NCBI GenBank assembly: GCA_006538405.1
Contig: BJKQ01000045.1
Location: 1-54,373 of the forward strand
Direction: 5' to 3'
Length of the DNA: 54,373 nucleotides
Source: Hansfordia pulvinata
Lineage: Eukaryota; Ascomycota; Sordariomycetes; Xylariales
Program-made: the position numbers and the translations under genes
Part shown: positions 33,201 through 43,035 of the stretch, one piece after another
Layout: every line of letters starts with the position of its first letter
Position numbering within the stretch: position 1 is the stretch's first letter
The notes under the pieces: model-generated
The model's input: only the letters and a program-made list of their open reading frames with translations
Told to the model about the DNA's origin: nothing
Databases searched by the model: none

Positions 33201-35849
33201 TCATCGTGGATGGAACCTGGCGCAATCTTCTTGCGCTTCGTTGACTTTGCGCATACAATAGTGGATGATGACCATGGCAGCCACCGACTCAGTCCACGCA
33301 ACACGTGCATTCCAAGCTGCGAGGCCATAGTCCGAAGCAGCCGTGGCCGCGTTGACATTATCCTCAAGAACCCTCCGTAAATCACCTGTCTGGCGCTTGT
33401 ACGCACCCCACAGGTTATGGCTGCTTTTGGCTTCCTGACGGTTTTCATGCGGGCCAACAAAGGAAGAAAAAAGCCTTTCGTCGGATTGCTCGATAATCTC
33501 CATGTACTTGAACATGTCGCGTCGCAATCGGGCTTGCCGAGCCTCCTCATCGGACGCAATGGCGGAGAGCAATTTCTGCTGAGCAGTGCGAGCGAAATCA
33601 CGGACCGCAATGTACGCACAGTCTACCCGAGTGATGCGCGCCTGTAGTTGCTCTCCCGCGCGGTGCCACGGGGTGTCCAAAACATAAGATCCTTGCGGCG
33701 GATGCCAAACAAGAGCGGGAAACTTGGTTGAGGGATCGAATAGTTGAGCGGTGCCCAGCGATAATAACAGCCCGAGTGGATGCTGTGGAACCGAGAGTCG
33801 AGTGGCGTAGTAGGCGCGCAGGGCGGCAGCTGGAGGTAAACGCGTCAGATCTACTCGCTGAGGAGGGTGCTCAGGCGAGTTGCAGATCAAATCCGCATAA
33901 GCAAGAACATGAATGCCACAATCGTTGCTACCTCGTTCCTGCTGTGCGGCCGATGCATGCGAAATCTGCACGTTCGGCGCTTCATCGATATCAGCGGAAA
34001 GCGCCGACAGGAATACAGTGACGCGATCAATGGCCGCGGTTGCAGAGATCTGATCTTTGAGACTGTCGGCGACAGTCAGAGTAGAAGTCTGCTTATGCCA
34101 ACAGGCAAGGATCCAGTGGCACCGCCCAGTATGGAGCGGAAATAGCAGCCGAGACTTTGCAGACAGCCCATTCCAGTAACTGTTATTGAATCTCGATCGC
34201 AGTGATGCTGCTGGGGTATCTGCAGATGTGGGCGGCAGACTTTTGGCTTTCGTGACAAGCGGATCGACGACTGCTGTGTCGGGAGGCAAGTGTTGCCGCA
34301 TGAGCCGCACAATCGATGTGCCTGAGATCATGGATCTGGGGGTGCGGACCCTCTCAATTTCAGACTGAAAACTCTCCAGAGCCGAGGATTGCTTCGCGTG
34401 CTTGCTTCTCGAACGAGACTCTTCCGAGAGATCGATGGTGTCAGGCAAATCTTGCGCGATGGCTGCGTGCGCAGGATGAGATAGGGGCTCGGGCGCTGGG
34501 GTGGCAGTCTTGTCTGTGGCGTTAGGCTCTGAGGGGTAATGTTGATCGTGAGCTTGCCTTCGTTTCCGCTTGCTTTTAGGGCTAGATTCTTGCTCATTGT
34601 CCGGAGATGAAACGTCGAGACGTTGGTTGGGTCCAGGGCAATGCAGGCTCGAGTCGGAGCTTGCAAAACCCTCCTGGTCGCCTGAATTCGACGGCGAAGG
34701 CGGATTGGGCCAAGGGGTATCTGGTCTTGCATGTCGAGGTGCCGGTGACGTGGGCAAGGTGTCCTCTAGGCTTATTTCTAAGTGTAGAAGCGGATCTGGC
34801 TCAGAAGACAAGTGATCTGGGCCACAGCGAGCTTCTTCTGGAGTCTCTGCGCAGTCAACGCTATCAGGCGAGGGTGCTGTCTGAGGGGCATTGCAAATGG
34901 CGTGATCTTCGTGGCCGTCGTCACTTCCGACATCATCGTCATTGCCGTCGTCATTGCCGTCGTCACTGCCGTCGTCACTTCCGACATTGTTATCATTGCC
35001 GTCGCTGTCGTCTTTATCATCGCCGCCGCTGTCGTAATGGTGGTCTTCGTTGCCGTCGCTGTCGTAGTTGTGGTTTTCGTTGGCGTGGCTGTCGGTAGGG
35101 CTGGCCAGCCTGACACCAGGAATGAGACGGGCAAGATGTTGCTGCCAAATATCTCGTGAGTACTCATTGATCTGTCTAGCAGATTTCATCACATCCCGCC
35201 GCTTCAGCCAGGGAGATTGAATTCGTCCTTTCTTGGATCGATGGCGCGCATTGGCCTCGGCCTCGTTGAACAGGTGGAGAAAAAGGGCAAAATGACATGC
35301 AGAACTCGGATATGCGGAACTCGTGGAGGAGGATGACGGTGATTCATGGAGCTCAGGCCACTTGCGAATCTCAGTTATGATCGCGTCCACTGTCGATCGC
35401 TTGGTTAAAATGGGCGGACCAAAGGCTAGCCATAAAGGCCATTGACTGGGTAGACCCAAGGCTCGTTGCAGGCCCAGTATTGACCTGCGTTGGCGGCTGT
35501 TAAGCTGTTCGGCCTGGTCTTCAAAGCGGTCTTGGGTCACTCTGTCTATAACATGGTGGATGGATAATTGGTCAGGGAGCGTATCAGGTTGTGGGTAACT
35601 TTTGTCATCTTGTAGCTCGGATGCAGCATTGGGTTCAGGGCGGCCAGCTAGTTCATCGAGCGCCTTGGCCAGAATCTATGCGGTGAAGGAGGCTGACGAG
35701 GCTGTGTGGTGGTGGCTGTAACAGTCTGCGAGGGTTTTCCAGATTGAAAGCTCTCGATCGCGATGGCCCGCCTGTAGCTGGAGACAGTGAGCCAGCTCCT
35801 GCTCATACTGCGTCGTGGCTAGGCCTTGAGAAGCGGGAGCCGGAGCCAT
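33201..35849 (-). CDS. Ulp1/C48-type cysteine protease, one in-frame TAG
   Basis: ATG 35849 starts an 882-codon frame that is uninterrupted except for TAG at 35676-35678 (codon 58), one C-to-T step from CAG. Codon 1-57 and 59 onward are in the same phase. The protein has an ordered N-terminal region (to about 255), an Asp/Asn-rich acidic tract (259-316), a long Ser/Pro disordered part with a basic KSKRKRR patch (about 425), then a C48 peptidase domain (about 500-680). The domain shows His578-Trp (RCHWILAC), Asp595 (VADSL) and Cys644 in NDCGIHVLAY. Gln lies one residue further from Cys than usual. Known family role: cleaving SUMO or related modifiers, or maturing element-encoded proteins. A helical tail follows. 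It may be a pseudogene, or an intron may remove the TAG. Confidence 0.8.
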
Positions 35850-35963
35850 TGCACATGGTGACAGCAAGGCGTGGCAAAGACGTGGACTGTTGGCTTGCTG
35901 GAGGGATCGCAGTAAGACCAGGGCAGCTGGACTGATTCGCGAAGGATGAGGGAGGGTAGAGCA

Positions 35964-36147
35964 GATGGCCGTCTTGGTGAAGAGGAGATGGCCGTCTTGG
36001 TGAAGAGGAGATGGCCGTCTTGGCGAAGAGGAGATGGCCGTCTTGGTGTAGAGGAGATGGTCGTCTGGGCGTAGAAGAGATGGTCGTCTGGGTGTAGAGG
36101 AGATGGTCGTCTTGGTGTAGAGGAGATGGTCGTCTTGGTGGGGTGTC
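35964..36147. repeat. 23-bp minisatellite, eight copies
   Basis: Units start GATGGCCGTCTTGGTGAAGA (later GATGGTCGTC) at 35964, 35987, 36010, 36033, 36056, 36079, 36102 and 36125. The spacing is exactly 23 bp. It lies just upstream of the protease gene. The 259-codon minus-strand frame (35819-36598) owes its Ser/Pro/Arg repeats to this array. Confidence 0.9.
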
Positions 36148-36699
36148 GGGGTGGGATCTTGGTGCTGGTGTGGTGGTGGGGTGGTGGGGTCGCGGCCGGG
36201 AAGGCTAGGTTAAGCGTCGTGGCGGTGGGGGCAACTGGACGGCGTGCCGGGTCAGGGCAGGCAAACAGACGGATGTCTTGTCGTTTACTCGTAAGAGCAA
36301 GACATGTCGTGGAGATTGATGGAGGACCGAACGAGGCGCGGGGCGGACTGAATCTGGTCGGAAGAAGGCAGAGGAGGGTGATGACAGAAGCAGAAAAGTG
36401 CCAGAAGGTGCCGATGGACGAACGATCACGAACGAGTACGGCCCCGCGACCCATGGCATAGAGAACTTTCTCGAAGACCAAGAACCCATTGCTATTCGCA
36501 GTGTCTCTCCCTCGGAAGTCGCACCCACAGCCGCCTTCGGGCAGGAGCACTTTCCAGGTTGGGTCGGTGTCTACTAGTACGAGTACTCGTGCCTGCATTT
36601 ATCGTGCGAGAGCACAATGAGCGATGTTCCCTCATAAGTATCGCTCGCCCGCCCGCCCGCGACACCCACACCTAACGAGGACCACCCCACTTTTCAAAG

Positions 36700-37062
36700 C
36701 ATGTTCCTAAAGTCAGAACCATGTTCCCACTTTCCGAGGCATGCCAAATTTCGGACTCATGCTCCCACTTTTCGAACCATATTCTCAAAGTCGGAATCAT
36801 GTTCCCACTTTTCGAGCCATGTGCCATGCTCCCGATTTCAGGAACCATGTCCCCATTTTTCGAGCCATGCACCTATGCACCCGCTTTTCGCGCTATACAA
36901 GTACACCTATGGTCCCGCTTTCCGCCATGCTCCTCATTTTGGGAACGACTTTTCGATTTTCGGAACCACATCCCTCTTTTCGAGCCATGCACCCATGATC
37001 CCACTTTTGCACCCATGACGTACCAGGCTCCCACTTTTCGAACCACGCACCTACGTTCACGA
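36700..37062. repeat. degenerate CCCACTTTTCGA array, block A
   Basis: The motif CCCACTTTTCGAGCCATG and variants (CCCATTTTTCGAGCC, CCGCTTTTCG) recur about a dozen times at irregular 25-35 bp spacing, often alternating with a GGAACCATG element. Both strands are open because of the repeat. Block B, in the same orientation, lies 1.8 kb away. Confidence 0.85.
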
Positions 37063-37152
37063 GTTCAGCACGCAGAAAGCCATCGTTGACTATCTCAGAG
37101 ACACACACGCCCTTTTTACCATCATCAATTCGCAAGATACGCCGTCAAAATG

Positions 37153-37414
37153 CATCGCGACTGTGGCATACGCACAACAGGGCGCTCAGAATCATCTTAT
37201 CGAACCCTCAAATTTCACTTGAAAGACCGGCACGCAACGTTGACGTAGCTTGAAAACGCGATCAACCGACTGCGAAGGGGCGTACGCGCCGACGAGCGCC
37301 AGGCACGCCAAGTTCAAGGCAAGAACCAGCATGTGCGGAAGCCAGACTTACGCCCACTTCATCTGTTTACGAATCTCCATTATGGTGTGAGTTTCGCGGC
37401 GCTTCGGTGCAGAT
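37153..37414 (+). pseudogene. unknown relic with TAG, between the two arrays
   Basis: The frame from 37153 reads HRDCGIRTTGRSESSYRTLK, then FHLKDRHATLT, a TAG at 37246-37248, and LENAINRLRRGVRADERQAR. It then runs on for about 50 codons. The Cys/His spacing in the first part is faintly zinc-finger-like. The TAG fits CAG to TAG. No family is assigned. Confidence 0.35.
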
Positions 37415-37866
37415 ATGAGCAATACCAGAAGCCAGACTCCCAAAAACGGTCCGCAGGGGGGGACCCCGCAGGGGGGTCGTATGTGTACTGGCAGCTTCAC
37501 CGCACGCTCCGGCCTCCCCTGCGCCCGTATGATCTACGGTCTCGAGTTCAACGCACTGCCGATTGAACCCAGTCAAATACACCCACATGAGTGGGTTCGT
37601 GGGCGTCTAGTAAGTACACCGCAATGCTAGAGAGGCCTAGCTAACGACTCGGAATTCATACACCGCAGAAGACATCGCCATACCGCGTGTCCCGAACCCT
37701 CGCTATTCCGAACCCTCGCATACTTCCCGTCAAAAAGAAGCAGTCCAACGGCTCCCTACCGAAGAAGAACTCCGTATATACTTCTCCAACTCATCTACTA
37801 CCGCCGACGCCTCTCACGACGCTCTCGCGCCCGGAGCGAGGTCCAATACGCACTCTATCACGCTGA
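37415..37866 (+). CDS. small two-exon hypothetical gene
   Basis: Exon 1 (37415-37609, 65 codons) begins MSNTRSQTPKNGPQGG and ends at GRL. The intron at 37610-37668 is textbook fungal: GTAAGT donor, CTAAC branch site, CAG acceptor, 59 nt. Exon 2 (37669-37866) is in phase 0 and adds 65 residues (KTSPYRVSRTLAIPNPR and a KKK patch) before TGA. The predicted product is 130 residues, basic and Ser/Thr/Pro rich, without membrane segments. The gene lies between the two CCCACTTTTCGA arrays. An upstream exon cannot be excluded. No homologue is known to me. Confidence 0.45.
37610..37668 (+). other. predicted spliceosomal intron
   Basis: GTAAGT at 37610, a GCTAACG branch-site match at about 37640 and CAG ending at 37668. 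Length and motifs are typical of filamentous ascomycetes, and splicing keeps the frame. Confidence 0.6.
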
Positions 37867-37998
37867 CGGCGCGCCCGACGGCTGCCGCGAAGGCAAAACG
37901 AAGGGATCAAGACGTCGCGAGGGGTCTGGGGCCATTACCGCACGCACAACCGCCCGAGGGACGTCCCCCGCCAACAACGCTATCGCAAGGCTTGGTAT

Positions 37999-38592
37999 AT
38001 GTGGCAGAAACGTATCATATGGCTTCACAAAGTATGGGCACTGTTTTTCAGGGTGCTGGGTACTCCCAGTAGTAAAATGGGTGGCAGAGTACATATACAG
38101 AGCAATACACGAGCCCGCGAGCCTACTTGCACACATACACATACGCCGACCGGGGCAATTGACACACACACGTACGCCGACGGGCAGGCCGACCGGCAAA
38201 CCCGCCAGACGTGTGCTTTTGACGAAACGCGCACTTTGGCGACCACTTCGCACTCGGCGCCGTCGATGGGAAAATGCACACGTCGGCCCTGGGTGCATGT
38301 GCTGAGGCAGCACGGCAGATACCGTGGTGCGTGCGTCCTGCGAATAGCCGGACGACGACATCACCAGACGCGAGCGCGGGTTTTGTACGAGTACATGAAC
38401 TGTTGTGTACGCGTGCTCGCGTGGCGCCGCAGACACCGGTGTTTACGCGTGCTCTTGCATGTACTGCACTTCATCTGCACAACAGGCGCCTCGGTATTGG
38501 ATATGTTCTTCATTATACATGCGCGTAAATCAATACATGTTGCGACAGGAGTATGCCCGTCCGTCTCTGGCAGCGATCGCAGAGGACCGTAA
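37999..38592 (+). other. open frame, coding status doubtful
   Basis: A 197-codon plus-strand frame overlaps an equally long minus-strand frame (37858-38436). Both are dominated by CACACA/ACGCAC-type simple sequence that gives Thr-His runs. The start is not an obvious context, and no domain is visible. I doubt either is a gene. Confidence 0.15.
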
Positions 38593-38656
38593 TGGACCGC
38601 CAGTCGAGAGCCTGCAGGGCGGTCGACGGTCGGCGGTCGACACTAACGGCGCGTGA

Positions 38657-38676
38657 GGGGGGGGGGGGGGGGGGGG
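38657..38676 (+). repeat. G20 homopolymer tract
   Basis: Twenty consecutive G followed by CATGGGG. It could form a G-quadruplex, and its length is prone to sequencing error. Confidence 0.8.
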
Positions 38677-38809
38677 CATGGGGCGCCAACGAGGTTGGGG
38701 AGGCTCCCGTTGCCAGTTTGTTTTCTGCGTCACAGCTATTTGGTACTTCATTTTCCTGTCCGGAGCCGTCAGCGATGGCGTCGGGATACCCGCTGCGTGC
38801 ACCTGTTCC

Positions 38810-39240
38810 TGATTCTCGGAACCATGTCCCTATTTTTCGAGCCGTGCTCCCATTCTTAGGACTCATGCTCCCACTTTTCGAGCTATGTACCTCTGTACCT
38901 GTGCTTCCAGTTTTCGAAACCATGTCCTTACTTTTCGAGCCGTGCTCTTAAATTTTAAGTCATATACTCCGACTTTTCGAGCTATGTAGTTACGTATTTA
39001 TGCTTCCAGTTTCGGAACTATGTCCTTACTTTTCGAGCCGTGCTCTTAAATTCTAGGTCACATACTCCGACTTTTCGAGTTATGTACTCATGTACTTATG
39101 CTTCCAGTTTTCGGAATCATAGCCCACTTTTCGAACCATACTCTTCAATTCTAGGTCACATACTCCCACTTTTCGAGCTATGTACCTATGCTCCCACTTT
39201 TCGGAACCTCGCTCCCACTTTTCGAACCATATTCAATCGA
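38810..39240. repeat. degenerate CCCACTTTTCGA array, block B
   Basis: Same motif family as block A in the same orientation. Here a higher-order period of 98-99 bp is visible: CTTCCAGTTTTCG recurs at 38904, 39003 and 39101, each followed by a CTTTTCGAGCC element, TCTAGGTCA and another CTTTTCGAG. This suggests local expansion after the array formed. Confidence 0.85.
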
Positions 39241-40257
39241 TCCCGAAAGCTTTCCTTGAAACCACCAGGGCACGAACAACGAGTAGCGACATCCTCTTCC
39301 CAGGCAGCACCCCTTGTATCCACAATCCCGGTACAAGACCGTGCAGACTCACCTAGTCGTCGTGTGTGCCGACTGACATAACGACTTCTTCGCAAACGCA
39401 TGGGCACGCCCCACGCCCCCAGCGCCATAAGAGACCCGACACGCCCAAGTGCGACACTCTAACAGAGCGGCGACGCCACCTACAGTATCAGACGAACGCA
39501 CGAATGCTCGTCGTATCCCGGCATCCTGCCTCTGGAATGCTGAATATTGTTTGTACTTCAGACTTTCCGCAAGCACGTCGGTTCGGTGTTGCCACTGACC
39601 GCGTGCCGCCCTGGGCCGTGCCCACGGCACAGGCGATAGTCCCGTGCTGTTCCGGCCCACCACACGTGTGGGCAAATGGACAAGTACGAGTACCCGTAGG
39701 AAGAAGCAAGACACGATGCAAGATATACGCGTAGTGTAAACATCCACGCTGGGGTGTCACAGGTGTCTACGAGTACGGAGAGGACAGGGAGCACCAGGAG
39801 TACTTATCGGTACGTACTCGTACGAGTGCCCGGGAGCAGGCGCGGCCCCGGGATTCCCACTTTTGCCCACCAATTCTGACCCGCTCGTTGACCCTTTTGC
39901 ACGAGTACTCTGAACGTAGGTCCCTACACCCATCTATTCAAGTCTGCTCCCAGCTGCTGTCGGCACGGGTCACTGCTCCGCTTCCATTCAAGCCAACGAG
40001 GCCGAGTAGGTAAAGTAAGTGCCTGCAATATACTTCTCTGGGTAATAGTCATTTCACCTACTGATTCGAGACGCAAATAACAACGCCGGCACTCTCCGCC
40101 GTCGCCGCCACTACAAGCAGGAGAGCTTGCATGATAGGACATGTCCGATTCGTGGTCGCGCAAGAACAGTCAATGTTTATTCGATGACTAACATACATGG
40201 AATCGCCAGGGTTCGATGAGGCTGCCCAGATCAACATTCCAAAACCCTTAGAACCGC
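39241..40257. other. intergenic; palindromic TACGAGTACTCGTA motifs
   Basis: No gene is recognised; frames on both strands overlap without domains. Several copies of the short palindrome family lie at about 39680, 39775, 39811-39826 (TACGTACTCGTACGAG) and 39901. The last 300 bp precede the 3' end of the minus-strand gene ending at 40258. Confidence 0.5.
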
Positions 40258-41481
40258 CTACTTATCCGATCCCTGCCGAAGTCTCCCGACGACTTGTTCT
40301 AGGCTGTCGAGCCGGCCAATCGCTTCCTGCGTCGCTTTCTCCAGCACCGTGAGGCGCTTCGCCAAGTCCGACTCACGAGGGACCGGCGCAACAAACGGAG
40401 GCGGCGCTGAGGGGCTCAAAGGGTCAGGCCACGCGTCTTCAGCGTCCTCGTCAGAGGGCACCGCGTTCGAGAGGAGAGACATTCTAGAGAACTGTGCTTC
40501 GATATCCCGGTATGCCGCAGAAGACGGGCTACCGTGCCACGTATCGTGTCGCCGGCCCTGGTCTTGTCGTCGCTCTTCTTGATGGTTTTGTTGACGATAA
40601 GCTTCTCCAAGCAGTGTAGCTGCCGGGGTAGACGGGGCGCAAGGGCTGGGAGAGGCAGGTAAGCGCGAGGGCGACGGCGCCACCGCGGGCGGTAGGACGG
40701 ATGATCGCGGCTCGGGCGACTGGGTGGCTCTCTTGCCCTTTTGCTCGTGGTTCCCTGCTCTGTTGATGTTCTCGAGTCTGGTCAGGAAGGCAGCAGGTCC
40801 GCCGCTGACGACCTCATCGGTCCAGTGCCAGATGTCAGTGGCAGTGACCTCCTCTTGGCCAGCCGGCGAACAACTGCTCAAGCCGGCGCTCTTGGGTAAA
40901 AGCAACACCCAGCCCTTCCGGTGGGCCAAATTGCCCAATGACTTGACGCTGTCGGCGAACTTCCTGCGGAGAAGAGCGGCCACTGACCCCGGCTTCCAGG
41001 ATCTGCTGCCTGGATAGGCCCGGCCGTAGTCAAACCCGCACGGCAGGCCTATGGCAAGGCCGGCCAGCTCAATAAAGTGGCTCTTCTCATCTTTCAGCAC
41101 ATGGAGCTGGACATTCAATCGTGCCATCAGGCTGAGGATCGTGGCCTTGTGCTCGTCGCAGACGTGCATGCGCCCGCGGCGCCCGCCATGAACGATGCTC
41201 CCCACCGGAGTCATACAGATCATAAGTTTTTGCTGTAACGAGACGATGTACCGCGTGTCAGCTGAGTGGCCGTTACGATGGAGTAAGGAAAACTCATGGT
41301 AACAGTTGATGATATAAGGGGGAGGGGAGGGGGTTTCTTGGTAATAAGTCGTCGTGATTTGGGGAGGCTTGGAGGCTGGTAGCCGAGAGCAAACAGCTGG
41401 CAAATAGATAAGGCATCTTCCTTTTTGACTGACTGGATCATCATTCGGGGGATGGTGAACTTCGAGTTCCTCGCACTCCAT
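40258..41481 (-). CDS. hypothetical protein with C-terminal coiled coil
   Basis: The frame is open from 41997. I prefer ATG 41481 (407 residues); ATG 41223 (321 residues, start MICMTPVGSIVHGG) is also attractive because clear protein-like sequence begins there. The ordered region after it (KATILSLMARLNVQLHVLKD to RKGWVLLLPKS) is followed by Ser/Pro/Ala-rich disorder, and the last about 40 residues form heptads (AKRLTVLEKATQEAIGRLDS). There is no signal peptide. It is divergent from 42006-42923, with a shared upstream region. The two may be co-regulated and may act together, which is inference. The family is not recognised. Confidence 0.6.
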   Translation of the reverse strand: MECEELEVHHPPNDDPVSQKGRCLIYLPAVCSRLPASKPPQITTTYYQETPSPPPYIINCYHEFSLLHRNGHSADTRYIVSLQQKLMICMTPVGSIVHGGRRGRMHVCDEHKATILSLMARLNVQLHVLKDEKSHFIELAGLAIGLPCGFDYGRAYPGSRSWKPGSVAALLRRKFADSVKSLGNLAHRKGWVLLLPKSAGLSSCSPAGQEEVTATDIWHWTDEVVSGGPAAFLTRLENINRAGNHEQKGKRATQSPEPRSSVLPPAVAPSPSRLPASPSPCAPSTPAATLLGEAYRQQNHQEERRQDQGRRHDTWHGSPSSAAYRDIEAQFSRMSLLSNAVPSDEDAEDAWPDPLSPSAPPPFVAPVPRESDLAKRLTVLEKATQEAIGRLDSLEQVVGRLRQGSDK

Positions 41482-42005
41482 AGCGTGGGAATGAAGCAAG
41501 CAAGAAACGTTGCTCCTCCTGCGTTGGTCACGGTGTCGCGTGTGAGAGCGTAGGGCGGCGATTTTGGTGAGAAAGCTGGGTAGAGCACCTTGAAAAGGGA
41601 GTGAGATGGCAGAATCTTCGCCTGGCTCTTTAAGTCTGAGCCCTCTCTGGGTGCGGACCCTCGAGGAGAACTGCAGAGGAGAAGAAGTGAACAAAGACGG
41701 AGTTACTCTGGACAGCCTGCATAGCCGAATTACTCTGGGCAGCCTGCATAGGCAGCGGGTATTAATACGTGTTGTAAGCCGCCTCTGTATGCAGTATGTA
41801 CACACGGCCAGCCAAACGGCCACGAAGGGTGCACGGCTTGACTTGAGCAAAGTATAAAGACCTGCCCTGAAGCCCTTCGGTGCATGTAGAGAGACTGTAG
41901 AGACCGTCGTTTTGAAAAGCCCTGACCCGTCTTTCGCAGGGGCACCTGTATACTTCATATCAACTGCTTGTCTGCTTCGAGCTTCGCCACCCGTCAACCG
42001 TCGCG
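41482..42005. promoter_or_regulatory. shared divergent promoter region
   Basis: This 524-bp region separates the starts of two divergent genes. A TATAAA box at 41853-41858 points at the plus-strand gene, about 150 bp before its ATG. A short duplication (GACAGCCTGCATAG / GGCAGCCTGCATAG, near 41711-41752) lies in the middle. If the minus-strand gene starts at a more upstream ATG (41958), this region is much shorter. Confidence 0.4.
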
Positions 42006-42923
42006 ATGGCGGGCAGAGTCGACATCAGCGAACGAGCTCGGCAGTACCTCCGCTACACGGACCACGTTCAAGGCCAACTCCGAACCGGACACGAACGTAC
42101 TCAGATTGATGTGCAGAACACGAGCCATCTCACCGTCAACGACAGACTCCTAGCGCTTGAGATTGTGGGTTTCGAGCCTGAGCACAAGGCCAGCGAAGCC
42201 GAAGAAGACTGGCCATCCAACTGGTCGACACTCGACAAGAGCTTCCCAGGCTTTATAGCAGGCTACTGGAGAAACAAGCTGCGTCAGTGGGGCCAGGAGC
42301 ACCCCGAGATCGCCGCTAAGGTGGCAGATGAGATCAAGAGACGGCGGAGAGACGGCCAGCAGCCGAAGAGGATCAGCGACATGACGGCCAACTTGGGTGG
42401 GCGGAACACCGACGGCCTCCAGGCCGATCCAAACCGCGGCAACTCAGCCCAGCACACGACGACGACGACAACGACGACGGTTCGGTTCCCGCCCGCATCA
42501 CCTTCTGGATTGCCCGTCTCTGAGTCTTCCGACCCCCAGTCTGTGGTTGCCGTAGCTGCGGCGGCCCGGGTTTCTGGAGATGCTCCAAGCCAGCCGCCAA
42601 TCCAGACGACAGACACGGCCCTGGGGAGCAGAAGCCGTCCCAGCCAAGCTGCTGCTATGCCGGCACTTCAGCCTCTGCCAGCACTTCAGTCTCTGCCGAG
42701 ACCCGAGCGCCAGGGTTCGACAACCGGACCTGACCAGACCGCTGCTCCGGCCCAAGGCAACGCTGGAGGCGACCGGGGGGGCGTGGGAGGAAGCATGGAC
42801 CACATGTCGCGAGCTCGACGCGCCCGCGAACACAACCTGGCCAGAGGGCACCCCATGGAAGTGGTTCTCTGGTGGGAATGGCTGCATGAACAGGGACGCA
42901 TCGATGGTCGCCGGGTCGACTAG
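42006..42923 (+). CDS. hypothetical basic protein, disordered tail
   Basis: ATG 42006 has a good context (TCGCGATGG) and gives 305 residues without breaks. Residues 1-110 look ordered: a helical start (RARQYLRYTDHVQGQL), then SHLTVNDRLLALEIVGF and an aromatic segment (FPGFIAGYWRNKLRQW). A basic nuclear-localisation-like patch KRRRRDGQQPKR follows at 111-122. The rest is Thr/Pro/Ala/Gln-rich disorder with a short Trp-rich end (VVLWWEWLHEQGR). It is divergent from the coiled-coil gene at 40258-41481. I do not recognise the family. The patch and low-complexity tail suggest a nuclear protein, which is inference. Confidence 0.6.
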   Translation: MAGRVDISERARQYLRYTDHVQGQLRTGHERTQIDVQNTSHLTVNDRLLALEIVGFEPEHKASEAEEDWPSNWSTLDKSFPGFIAGYWRNKLRQWGQEHPEIAAKVADEIKRRRRDGQQPKRISDMTANLGGRNTDGLQADPNRGNSAQHTTTTTTTTVRFPPASPSGLPVSESSDPQSVVAVAAAARVSGDAPSQPPIQTTDTALGSRSRPSQAAAMPALQPLPALQSLPRPERQGSTTGPDQTAAPAQGNAGGDRGGVGGSMDHMSRARRAREHNLARGHPMEVVLWWEWLHEQGRIDGRRVD

Positions 42924-43035
42924 AGAACACAACCTTAGTCACATCATGATCAGTTTCAAGAGACACATGCATTCACCAACTACTTTGTAACGTGTCGTAT
43001 TGTTTTGATTTCTTCTTGGTTCGCTTCTGTAGATT

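Noticed and set aside
33201..35849. Maverick/Polinton or adenovirus-type protease
   Set aside because: Those proteases are small (about 200 residues) and accompany polymerase B, integrase and capsid genes. None is visible here, and this protein is 880 codons long with a Ulp1-style NDCG core.
35819..36598. 259-codon minus-strand gene
   Set aside because: Most of it is translation of the 23-bp minisatellite, its start region overlaps the protease 5' end, and it shows no domain.
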